Positions 53,683 through 61,363 of a stretch of 64,000 nucleotides of DNA are shown piece by piece (position 1 is the stretch's first letter; every line of letters starts with the position of its first letter). Under the pieces are notes generated by a model that saw only the letters and a program-made list of their open reading frames with translations, did no database searches and was not told the origin of the DNA. Both the position numbers and the translations under genes were made by a program. This DNA comes from Saprospiraceae bacterium. GTDB taxonomy: Bacteria > Bacteroidota > Bacteroidia > Chitinophagales > Saprospiraceae. The stretch spans positions 1 through 64,000 of the forward strand of contig JAHDHL010000019.1 of NCBI GenBank assembly GCA_020631355.1, read 5' to 3'.

Positions 53683-54784
53683 TTTCTATTACCTGATCGA
53701 CCTCGTTCTTGGTATTGTGATGACTGAATGAGAATCGGATGGTCTTATAATCCGGATGGCCCTGGATTGCTGTTAACACATGGGATTCATGTTCCACTCC
53801 CGAACTACATGCACTACCTCCGGAAGCACTCACTCCTGCCATATCCAATAACATCAGTAGCATTTCACCATTATCAATCGGTGGGATGGAAACACTTAGT
53901 ACCTTATGCAGGTATTGTTCCTGGCATCCATTGAAAAGGATTCCCGGAATAAGTTGAAGCAGTTGTTCTTTCATGTAGGAACGAATTTCCCCCACATGGT
54001 TTTTTCTTTCTTCCATGGCCTTACACGAGCGTTCCAACGCCTCTGCCATTCCCACTATGCCATATAAATTCTCAGTCCCGCCCCTCATATTTCTTTCTTG
54101 GGAACCGCCATCTATGTATGGCTTAATGATATTATCACCATTGACATAAATGAACCCTACGCCCTTAGGGCCATGGAACTTATGTGCTGCTCCGGCAAGG
54201 AAACTAACCTTAGTTTCATCCAAATTTATAGGAAATTGGCCTATTGCCTGTACTGTATCGGAATGAAATAACACTCCTTTTTCGTCACATAAAATGGAAA
54301 TTCTCTCAAAATCATGTAGGGTTCCTATCTCATTATTGGCATACATCAAGGAAACCATCGTCTTTTTATCAGACGCATCAATCGTTTCGGATAGCACATC
54401 CATATTGATACAACCCTTGGAGTCCACAGGTAGATAAACCACTTCGATTCCTCTACTTTTCTCTAAGGTATCCAATGTGTGCAAAATACAATGATGCTCC
54501 GTTGGGGAAGAAATAATGCGCTTCACGCCCAAATCCCTTACGGCGCACTTCAAAGCCATATTATTGGCTTCTGTACCTCCTGAAGTGAAGAAGATTTCAC
54601 CTATGGATGCACCAATCTGTAATGCGATTTTTCTTCTGGCTCGTTCGATGGCCATTCTTGACTGTCTACCATCAGCATGTATGGATGAAGGATTCCCATA
54701 ATATCCCCTCATGTATGGCAGCATCGCTTCCAATACTTCCTCGTCTAAAGGAGTAGTTGCCGCATTATCAAAATAAATCCTCAT
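53660..54784 (-). CDS. cysteine desulfurase (NifS/IscS family)
   Basis: A 374-residue PLP enzyme that takes sulfur from cysteine and carries it as persulfide for Fe-S cluster or thio-cofactor synthesis. Motifs in order: MRIYFDNAATTPLDEEVLEAM (start), NPSSIHADGR, the PLP/His region FTSGGTEANNMAL and SPTEHHC, the Schiff-base Lys in AGAAHKFHGPKGVGFIYV (near 202), GGSQERNMRGGTEN and the active Cys in SACSSGVEHESHV (near 325), of the group II-short/NifS type. It lies 46 bp downstream of glmM on the same strand and may share its transcript. No iscU or sufE gene is close, so whether it is the main ISC enzyme is open. Confidence 0.92.
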   Translation of the reverse strand: MRIYFDNAATTPLDEEVLEAMLPYMRGYYGNPSSIHADGRQSRMAIERARRKIALQIGASIGEIFFTSGGTEANNMALKCAVRDLGVKRIISSPTEHHCILHTLDTLEKSRGIEVVYLPVDSKGCINMDVLSETIDASDKKTMVSLMYANNEIGTLHDFERISILCDEKGVLFHSDTVQAIGQFPINLDETKVSFLAGAAHKFHGPKGVGFIYVNGDNIIKPYIDGGSQERNMRGGTENLYGIVGMAEALERSCKAMEERKNHVGEIRSYMKEQLLQLIPGILFNGCQEQYLHKVLSVSIPPIDNGEMLLMLLDMAGVSASGGSACSSGVEHESHVLTAIQGHPDYKTIRFSFSHHNTKNEVDQVIEKLRGIIN

Positions 54785-54830
54785 TGATATGGTTATTTAG
54801 GATATAAGAACAAGTTGTTCACACCTAGGT

Positions 54831-56216
54831 TCACTTCAGGATTTCATTCACATCCATCTGTATTTTCTTGTAGAGATTCTGCGCAATCACAGGTGAGGTA
54901 CTTTCCGTATAAATCCTGATGATAGGCTCTGTATTCGAACGTCGAAGATGAATCCAATCACTACCATTTTCCAATACAATCTTAAGACCATCTATAGTAT
55001 TCAAATCCTGATTGGCATATTTCTTTTGAAGCTCACCAAACAAGGCGTCCAGGTCGATATCGGGAGTCAATTGGATTTTATTCTTCGCAATATGGAATGA
55101 TGGATAAGTGCTTCTCAGGTAGGAAAGTGACTTACCGAATTCAGCTAGATGGGAAAGCATCAGAGCCACACCCACAAGTGCATCCCTACCAAAATGAAGC
55201 TCAGGATAAATAATGCCTCCATTACCCTCTCCACCGATAACAGCCCTAACTTCTTTCATTTTGGAAACGACATTCACTTCGCCCACAGCTGCAGGATGGT
55301 AGGTACAACCTGCTTTCTCCGTAACGACTTTTAACGCTCCGGTAGATGAAAGATTGGACACCGTTGGCCCCTTGGTATATTTCAGAATGTAGTCAGAAAC
55401 AGCCACTAACGTATATTCCTCGCCAAACATTTCTCCATCCTCGCAAACCAATGCCAAACGGTCTACGTCCGGATCCACAGATATACCCAAGTGCGCATTA
55501 TTGGATATCACTGCTTCTGATAATGCCCTTAGGTTTTCAGGCAAAGGTTCGGGATTATGGGCAAACTGTCCATTCGGTTCGCCATTCAATACCACCACCT
55601 CACAACCCAATTGCTCCAATAAAGGAGGTAAGGCCAATGCTCCCGTAGAATTCACCGGATCAATAACAACCTTGAACTTTTTCTCTTTGACAGCATCCAC
55701 CTTGACCAAAGGCAGGGCCATAATCATATCTATATGGCGTTGGATATAATCGTTCTTTTCCGTGTAGGACCCCAACTTATCCACAGATGCATAATTGATG
55801 GCACCTTTATCTATTAGGGACAATACTTCCTCTCCATCTTCCTTGGAAATGAACTCACCATTGAAGTTCACGAATTTGAGTGCATTCCATTGTTTGGGAT
55901 TATGGCTGGCCGTAATAATGATTCCGGCACCGGCACCCTCCATGGGAACAGCCACCTCAACCGTAGGAGTGGTTGAGAGCCCCAAGTCCACTACATCTAT
56001 ACCTAAGGACCTCAAGGTACTGCAAACCAACTGGCTTACTATTTCTCCAGAAATCCTGGCATCCCTGCCTACCACAATCTTAGGTATGGATGTTCTGTCC
56101 AATACCCATGTTCCGAATGCAGCAGTACATTCTACAATATCCTGTGGTGTCAGATTCTCACCTGCATTACCACCTATGGTTCCCCTGATTCCTGAAATTG
56201 ATTTTATAAGTGTCAA
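54831..56216 (-). CDS. glmM: phosphoglucosamine mutase
   Basis: A 461-residue cytoplasmic enzyme of the alpha-D-phosphohexomutase family, expected to convert glucosamine-6-phosphate to glucosamine-1-phosphate for UDP-GlcNAc and peptidoglycan. The phosphoserine loop ITASHNPKQW holds Ser104. The metal loop is SVDPDVDRLALV, the sugar-binding loop GGEGNGGIIYP, and the phosphate loop RRSNTEPIIRIYTES near 425. The GEGNGGI loop and Bacteroidota genome practice support GlmM, although some phosphoglucomutase/phosphomannomutase members look similar. A promoter box lies at 56276-56283. The cysteine desulfurase gene follows 46 bp downstream. Confidence 0.88.
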   Translation of the reverse strand: MTLIKSISGIRGTIGGNAGENLTPQDIVECTAAFGTWVLDRTSIPKIVVGRDARISGEIVSQLVCSTLRSLGIDVVDLGLSTTPTVEVAVPMEGAGAGIIITASHNPKQWNALKFVNFNGEFISKEDGEEVLSLIDKGAINYASVDKLGSYTEKNDYIQRHIDMIMALPLVKVDAVKEKKFKVVIDPVNSTGALALPPLLEQLGCEVVVLNGEPNGQFAHNPEPLPENLRALSEAVISNNAHLGISVDPDVDRLALVCEDGEMFGEEYTLVAVSDYILKYTKGPTVSNLSSTGALKVVTEKAGCTYHPAAVGEVNVVSKMKEVRAVIGGEGNGGIIYPELHFGRDALVGVALMLSHLAEFGKSLSYLRSTYPSFHIAKNKIQLTPDIDLDALFGELQKKYANQDLNTIDGLKIVLENGSDWIHLRRSNTEPIIRIYTESTSPVIAQNLYKKIQMDVNEILK

Positions 56217-56275
56217 AAAGCATAGTTTTTTAGGGGAAATCCATCATCCCCAAGGTTTCCAAATAACTCGAATTG

Positions 56276-56283
56276 CAAAAATA
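56276..56283 (-). promoter_or_regulatory. candidate -7 box for glmM
   Basis: The minus strand reads TATTTTTG (TAnnTTTG match) 60 bp before the glmM start. Confidence 0.35.
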
Positions 56284-56758
56284 GTGAAATACAATGTTAA
56301 AGAAGCAGGATTCCCACACTAAATCACCCACCCGACAATGATATTAAAAATATTTCATATATGTCTAGTAATCAATCAGTTGCGATTTTATCAATGTCAC
56401 AAAGGTCAAATGTTAAAGTATAAAATAATTTATAGTTTTTTATGACATGTAAACGACTCGGATAAAACTTTGGCATAACTATTGGATTATCCAAGACGCA
56501 CTATTATTTTAAACGTACTATGAGGAAAACAAAACGGAACTAATCCTTCCTAAACGCTTTCCCGCCCTTCAGATTGATTTACTACTAAATGGTTTGGGTC
56601 ATCCCATTCTCCAAGCGCTTTACCCATGCGCATGAATGTGGATGAGTGAATTTTGATTAGCAATGTTTCAATACTTGGGACGCAAAGTCAAAATGTTTGT
56701 TCGATGTACCAGTTGCCTTGATGGCATTGGTTCCACTAATAGTTAATAACAGATTATA

Positions 56759-56783
56759 GGTAATGAAATGGCGTTTCATTGCC
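56759..56783 (+). promoter_or_regulatory. hairpin in the porP-3 upstream region
   Basis: GGTAATGAAA and TTTCATTGCC form a 10-bp stem with one G-T pair around a 5-nt loop. No T-run follows and the hairpin lies 62 bp before the porP-3 start, so it may be a leader structure or operator rather than a terminator. Confidence 0.45.
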
Positions 56784-56845
56784 CTGTCCTACCCATGCCT
56801 TTAAGTACAGTAATTGCTAATATTTTAAATCAAATAAACGCCTGA

Positions 56846-57868
56846 ATGATGAGAAAGCTATTAACTATCATTATCGTATTACTAGCAACATTCCATGTTT
56901 CGCAAGCACAGCAGGATGCCATGTTCACCAAGTACATGTTCAATACGCTGTCCTATAATCCAGCCTATGCAGGTACAAGAGGGTACTTGTCCATGGGTGC
57001 CTTACACCGAACCCAGTGGTGGGGAATAGAGGGTGCACCTCACTCCCAATCCGTTTGGGTACACACCCCCATGAAAGGGAATATCGGTGTAGGTCTGAAT
57101 ATCATCAATGACAACATCGGCCCTACCAATGCCATCACTGCCAATTTGGATTATTCCTATATGATTCGTTTGGGAGGAGACCATAAACTTTCCGTTGGAT
57201 TACAAGGAGGAGTGACGAATTGGAGAGCTGACTGGGACAAATTATCCTATGAAGTGGAGGGTGACGAGGCCTATATGGATGGTACACCTAGCTATTGGCT
57301 ACCTAATTTCGGACTCGGACTCTATTATTATGTCCAGGATAAATTCTACGTGGGTGTGGGTGTTCCGCACATCATTGAGAATGACATGAGGAGATCCACT
57401 GATAATATGGATGTAACCACGGAATTCTGGGCCAAGCAATATCGCCATTACTATTTCTCTGCGGGAGGAGCCATTCCATTGGATAAGAACAAGGATTTCG
57501 TATTCCGCCCGATGGCTTTGGTAAAAACAGTCGGTTTATTGAGCCGATTCAAAGGGGATGATAGTCCATATAATGGCATTGGCGCACCAACGGAATTTGA
57601 TATCGACCTATCTGTCTTCTTCTACAAGACTTTCTGGTTGGGAGCTTCTTTCCGTTCGTCTGTCGAGGCATTCATGGGAGATAGCAGCTCCTTCGACTCA
57701 GCAGATATCTGGGTTCAGTACTACTTCTCCAAAGGTTTGAGAGTAGGTGCTGCATATGATTACACCCTTACCAAGTTACAACAACCTGCACAAGGTTCTT
57801 TCGAAGTAATGGTCGGATACGACTTCAATTTCCAAGGCAAGAAAATCGTTACTCCAAGATACTTCTAA
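56846..57868 (+). CDS. PorP/SprF family type IX secretion membrane protein (copy 3)
   Basis: A 340-residue outer-membrane barrel precursor. The signal peptide ends at VSQAQ, and the mature start QDAMFTKYMFNTLSYNPAYAG is the PorP/SprF signature. Later strands (GNIGVGLNIINDNIGPTNA, KLSVGLQGGVTNWRADWDKL, FYVGVGVPHIIEN, LRVGAAYDYTLTKL) fit the family closely. Its QxxFTxYMFN start is closer to PorP proper than the other two copies, which begin DIHFS. No cargo gene is adjacent. ATG at 56846 or 56849. A terminator follows. Confidence 0.93.
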   Translation: MMRKLLTIIIVLLATFHVSQAQQDAMFTKYMFNTLSYNPAYAGTRGYLSMGALHRTQWWGIEGAPHSQSVWVHTPMKGNIGVGLNIINDNIGPTNAITANLDYSYMIRLGGDHKLSVGLQGGVTNWRADWDKLSYEVEGDEAYMDGTPSYWLPNFGLGLYYYVQDKFYVGVGVPHIIENDMRRSTDNMDVTTEFWAKQYRHYYFSAGGAIPLDKNKDFVFRPMALVKTVGLLSRFKGDDSPYNGIGAPTEFDIDLSVFFYKTFWLGASFRSSVEAFMGDSSSFDSADIWVQYYFSKGLRVGAAYDYTLTKLQQPAQGSFEVMVGYDFNFQGKKIVTPRYF

Positions 57869-57900
57869 TTATACCAAGATTAAGCATTTCCATCATAACG

Positions 57901-57933
57901 AAACCCGACTGTACTGTGTGCGGTCGGGTTTTT
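57901..57933 (+). terminator. terminator of porP-3
   Basis: A 9-bp stem AAACCCGAC/GTCGGGTTT with a 13-nt loop and a T-run, 33 bp after the stop. Confidence 0.82.
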
Positions 57934-57969
57934 ATTTGCTAACTACTTCCACCCATTGCCAATTTGCAT

Positions 57970-57977
57970 TACATTTG
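57970..57977 (+). promoter_or_regulatory. candidate -7 box for hupE-like/queG
   Basis: TACATTTG matches TAnnTTTG exactly and ends only 4 bp before the ATG at 57982. Transcription would begin at or near that ATG, suggesting a leaderless message. The -33 region is weak. Confidence 0.35.
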
Positions 57978-57981
57978 GCAT

Positions 57982-58578
57982 ATGGGATTTTCTATTTTCT
58001 TCAAATTGGGGTTGGAGCATATTGCGGATTGGAATGGTTATGACCATATTCTTTTCATCATTGTCATGTGTGTCATGTACCGCCCCAATGATTGGAAAAA
58101 GATACTCCTACTCGTTACAGCATTCACTGTGGGCCATTCTCTTACCTTGGCACTAGCTGCACTTGATTTATTGAACATCAACCAATCCTTTGTCGAATTC
58201 CTTATTCCCGTTACCATTCTACTAACCGCCATATGGAACGTTATTCCTAAGAAAGAGGACCCAGAGGAACGATTCATCTCATGGAACTATGTTGTGGTCC
58301 TACTCTTTGGACTTGTCCATGGTTTGGGATTCTCCAACTACTTTTCGATGCTTGTGGGTAAGAATAATCAATTCATCATGGATTTATTTGGATTCAATCT
58401 GGGAGTGGAACTCGGGCAAATCATGATTGTGATGGTCTTCATGCTCATCAGTTATATCTTCCTGAACATCATCAAAGTCAAACATGCATCATGGATTAAA
58501 TTCGTGTCGGGTGCAGCTTTCGGTATCGCTCTCATTCTCATCAAGGAATCCGATTGGATTACACAGCTCCTAGAATAA
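57982..58578 (+). CDS. HupE/UreJ-family membrane protein
   Basis: A 198-residue polytopic protein from the ATG at 57982 (MGFSIFFKLGLEHI). The family motif GLEHIADWNGYDHILFI at the first loop/helix supplies the conserved His and Asp residues typical of HupE/UreJ type 2 proteins. A second motif VTAFTVGHSLTLALAAL follows, then FGLVHGLGFSN and FNLGVELGQIMIVM. About six membrane helices are visible. Relatives are thought to import nickel or cobalt for hydrogenase, urease or cobalamin. No hydrogenase or urease gene is present; instead it is coupled by TAATG to queG. Confidence 0.85.
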   Translation: MGFSIFFKLGLEHIADWNGYDHILFIIVMCVMYRPNDWKKILLLVTAFTVGHSLTLALAALDLLNINQSFVEFLIPVTILLTAIWNVIPKKEDPEERFISWNYVVVLLFGLVHGLGFSNYFSMLVGKNNQFIMDLFGFNLGVELGQIMIVMVFMLISYIFLNIIKVKHASWIKFVSGAAFGIALILIKESDWITQLLE

Positions 58579-59519
58579 TGCCGAGTCTGACAGCATTACA
58601 ACACCGGGCCAATATCCTAAGAATGCATGCTGAAAGGCTGGGGTTCGATAGGGTTGGGATTGCCAAGGCAGAACACATGGATGAGGAAGCCCGAAAACTG
58701 GAATGGTGGCTGAACAAGGACTACAATGGCAAGATGTCCTATATGGCCAATCATTTTGAGAAAAGGGTCGACCCTACCCTTTTGGTTCCCGGAGCCAAAA
58801 CAGTTGTTTCCCTGAGTTATAATTATTATACTGAACAAGAACAAACAGACAAGGACGCTCCAAAAATTTCCAAATATGCTTTTGGTAAGGATTACCATCA
58901 TATTATCAAACAAAAACTCAAGGAACTCCTACAATGTCTCAATGATGAAATCGGCGAGGTCAACGGACGATGTTTTGTGGATTCGGCACCGGTACTCGAA
59001 CGAGACTGGGCCAAACGGAGTGGTATCGGATGGGTAGGTAAGAATACCCTTCTTATCCATCCCAAGAAAGGGAGCTATTTTTTCCTTGCAGAGTTAATCA
59101 TCGATATGGAATTCACTACGGATAATCCCATCAAGGATTATTGCGGTACTTGTACCCGCTGTATTGATGCCTGTCCGACGGATGCCATCTCCAAGGACGG
59201 ATATTTCATGGATGGAAGCAAATGCATTTCTTACTTTACGATAGAACTCAAGGAACAAATTCCCGATGAGGTAAAGGGGCAATTCGAAAATTGGATGTTC
59301 GGTTGTGATATCTGCCAAGAAGTTTGTCCGTGGAATCGATTCAGCCAACAACATCAGGAACCTTTGTTCGACCCCCATCCCCAATTATTGGAAATGAACA
59401 AAAGGGAATGGCAGGAAATCACCCGGGATGTTTTTAATGAAATTTTTAGGAAGTCAGCTGTAAAAAGGACCGGCTATGAAGGATTGAGAAAGAATATTCG
59501 ATTCTTGGATGATGAATAA
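58578..59519 (+). CDS. queG: epoxyqueuosine reductase
   Basis: A 313-residue cobalamin-dependent iron-sulfur enzyme that makes the last step of queuosine (tRNA wobble base) synthesis, reducing epoxyqueuosine to queuosine. The ATG at 58578 shares its A with the preceding TAA (TAATG). The catalytic Asp lies in CFVDSAPVLERDWA (Asp135), the RSGIGWVGKNTLLI segment follows, and two 4Fe-4S motifs are CGTCTRCIDACP (189-200) and GCDICQEVCPWNRF (242-255). Length and motifs are standard. It is convergent with the AlkB-like gene; the two stop codons abut. Confidence 0.96.
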   Translation: MPSLTALQHRANILRMHAERLGFDRVGIAKAEHMDEEARKLEWWLNKDYNGKMSYMANHFEKRVDPTLLVPGAKTVVSLSYNYYTEQEQTDKDAPKISKYAFGKDYHHIIKQKLKELLQCLNDEIGEVNGRCFVDSAPVLERDWAKRSGIGWVGKNTLLIHPKKGSYFFLAELIIDMEFTTDNPIKDYCGTCTRCIDACPTDAISKDGYFMDGSKCISYFTIELKEQIPDEVKGQFENWMFGCDICQEVCPWNRFSQQHQEPLFDPHPQLLEMNKREWQEITRDVFNEIFRKSAVKRTGYEGLRKNIRFLDDE

Positions 59520-60134
59520 TCATTTTTCCACTTCAATCACTTTCCTGAATGTCATTGATATTCTTCTGACTCTGGGAATTACCAAACCGTTGATGACATC
59601 CTTTTTCCTACCCGGGATTCCATGTTTCCAAAAATAGCGGGATTCACCTTTCATCACCACCATACTCCTTGGAGACAAGGGAACAGCAATTTTTTCCTTT
59701 CCTTTGGAATAATAGATAATGGCATGTCCACCCAAGGAAACAGATACGATGGTATCCTCAAAACAAGGTTCACAATCCGTATGTGGAGCGATACCTTGTC
59801 CGGGTTCATAATTATTAATCAAGAGCTGATCGGGTAATTCAGTGAATATCCCATCCTCTACTAATTGATTCGCCAATCCTAAACTCCATTTAGGAAGGGT
59901 TCCCAATCTCATGCTATAATCAATGGAACGAGCCTTGTAATCGTACTGGTAGCCATAGTGCTGTGTCCAACGCTTGATGGTAGTCTGCCAAGTTTGTTGA
60001 TTGATGATGGACACCAATTCCTTTTCTTCTTCCTGACTGATGTATGATTCCCAATAACTCAGTCCGGGTATGGCTTCAAAATGGGTTGGTTTTTTGGGGG
60101 ATGTTGGGTCGTTGGAAAATAGATTGGTCTGCAT
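59520..60134 (-). CDS. AlkB-like 2OG-Fe(II) oxygenase
   Basis: A 204-residue cytoplasmic protein. AlkB-family features: the YWESYISQEEEKELVSII start, YGYQYDYKARSID nucleotide-recognition-like segment, PDQLLINNYEPGQGIAPHTD with iron ligands His118 and Asp120, SVSLGG, SPRSMVVMKGESRYFWKHGI with His171, and a final RVRRISMTFR binding 2OG (Arg191). AlkB enzymes demethylate alkylated DNA or RNA bases; this small form resembles the eukaryotic ALKBH8/ALKBH4-type class, so the target may be RNA or protein. Its 3' end abuts queG, a tRNA-modification gene, convergently. Confidence 0.9.
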   Translation of the reverse strand: MQTNLFSNDPTSPKKPTHFEAIPGLSYWESYISQEEEKELVSIINQQTWQTTIKRWTQHYGYQYDYKARSIDYSMRLGTLPKWSLGLANQLVEDGIFTELPDQLLINNYEPGQGIAPHTDCEPCFEDTIVSVSLGGHAIIYYSKGKEKIAVPLSPRSMVVMKGESRYFWKHGIPGRKKDVINGLVIPRVRRISMTFRKVIEVEK

Positions 60135-60190
60135 GTGGTTAGAACATAGGAATAGGACTCCAAAGTTCCCAAAACCATCAGGATATCATA

Positions 60191-60235
60191 TAAAAATGGG
60201 TTTGCCATACCAATCTTTTGATACAGCAAACCCAT
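60191..60235 (-). terminator. terminator of the beta-barrel gene
   Basis: A 10-bp stem ATGGGTTTGC/GCAAACCCAT with a 20-nt loop, followed on the minus strand by TTTTT, about 29 bp beyond the stop. Confidence 0.82.
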
Positions 60236-60263
60236 TATACATGGAGATGAATATCTACCAGAA

Positions 60264-61076
60264 TTATTTCAGAACATACTTCAGATTCAATCCCCAAGAC
60301 TGGAGATTCGTGAAGTCATTATCACCTTTGTTGTAAGTCCTAAGACCATATCCATAACGGTAATTCATTCCTAGTTCAACTCTCTTAAGAATTACGAATC
60401 CAATACCAGCCTGTGCAAACAATCTGGTGGATGTACCATTACCTACCCTCTCGGAATAATGGAATGAATCCGAATAATTAGAAAAATGGTAATTATCTCC
60501 GGCAGGATTGAATATTTCCCTGATGGAACGGTCACCCCTTTCCATTATCTCCTCCGAATAGGCCCCATTGACCCACAACCAATTATTGAAGTGATACCCC
60601 ACATTGAACCCTGCTCCTCCATACAATTTCATCCATTTCACATCCAATCGCTTTACGATGGATGCTTCCAAATCCACCTCGCTTCCTGACATATCAATAT
60701 GATAATGGTTATAATCCCCGTCCCAATTATTGGGTTCATAATAAGAGATGGCATCCAAACGTCCCCAAATGAAATTCAATGAAGTTTGGATTTCCGTATT
60801 CTTGAAGAATGCGGGTTCCATGACAATCGTTGCCCTGACATTCGGGTTCTCACAAATCATGTTATAAGTGTATTCATCCCCCAGCTCCGCATCAATTAAA
60901 TTGCCTACATCCGAATTGGTACGACTGAACATTTTTTGGCTACTCATGCCTTGAATCATATCCTTATCCACTCCCAGTTCGATTCCGAATTTGGTAATTT
61001 TCAAAGGTTTCTGTGCCATGGCGGGGAGACAAAATGACACGATGAGGAACAGGATAAAAAAATGTGTAATTTTCAT
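60264..61076 (-). CDS. outer-membrane beta-barrel protein of unknown function
   Basis: A 270-residue exported protein with a signal peptide (MKITHFFILFLIVSFCLPAMAQ). The mature part has alternating hydrophobic/aromatic strands (TIVMEPAFFKNTEIQTSLNFIWGRLD, WMKLYGGAGFNVGYHFNNWLWVNGAY, LFAQAGIGFVILKRVELGMNYRYGYGLRTYNKGDN) and ends in the barrel-like LNLKYVLK. It fits an 8-10-stranded OmpW/OprF-like barrel, but I cannot name it. Monocistronic, with a clear terminator. Confidence 0.75.
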   Translation of the reverse strand: MKITHFFILFLIVSFCLPAMAQKPLKITKFGIELGVDKDMIQGMSSQKMFSRTNSDVGNLIDAELGDEYTYNMICENPNVRATIVMEPAFFKNTEIQTSLNFIWGRLDAISYYEPNNWDGDYNHYHIDMSGSEVDLEASIVKRLDVKWMKLYGGAGFNVGYHFNNWLWVNGAYSEEIMERGDRSIREIFNPAGDNYHFSNYSDSFHYSERVGNGTSTRLFAQAGIGFVILKRVELGMNYRYGYGLRTYNKGDNDFTNLQSWGLNLKYVLK

Positions 61077-61290
61077 TGTAAATGATTTTTGGTAAATAGA
61101 TTAATGGCTTCGAAAACCATCATGGATGGAAGTTGGTCATATTTCGTGACTGCAATTAAGGAACGACACAAAATTCAAGAATGAAGCCTCTAACTCCTTA
61201 GTTTAACCTATGTTAAGTAACACAATAACTTATATTAACTTTTCGTGGACCGAGCTATTGACCAAAAAATGAATTATTATTCCTAATAAA

Positions 61291-61333
61291 AAACAAGCGT
61301 CACCTTGCCATTCAGGCAAAGTGACGCTTGTTT
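61291..61333 (-). terminator. terminator of the protease-CHAP fusion gene
   Basis: A 19-bp stem (AAACAAGCGTCACCTTGCC and complement, one mismatch) with a 5-nt loop, 30 bp beyond the stop. It is the strongest terminator in the window. Confidence 0.93.
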
Positions 61334-61363
61334 CCGAATAATCAATAGGACAATCCGAATCCC

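Larger units (their letters stand above)
56217..56845. other. 629-bp intergenic region, glmM / porP-3
   Basis: The largest gap in the window. I find no convincing gene. It contains a minus-strand promoter box for glmM (56276-56283), a perfect inverted repeat (56759-56783) close to porP-3, and otherwise unremarkable A+T-rich sequence. A small RNA or a long regulated leader for porP-3 is possible but not shown. Confidence 0.45.

Noticed and set aside
55795-56322. 175-codon plus-strand frame across the 5' end of glmM
   Set aside because: It is antisense to conserved glmM codons, shows no domain, and continues only because stop codons are rare opposite this gene.
57982-58578. Hydrogenase or urease cluster implied by the HupE/UreJ-like gene
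   Set aside because: No hydrogenase, urease or nickel-insertion gene is in the window.
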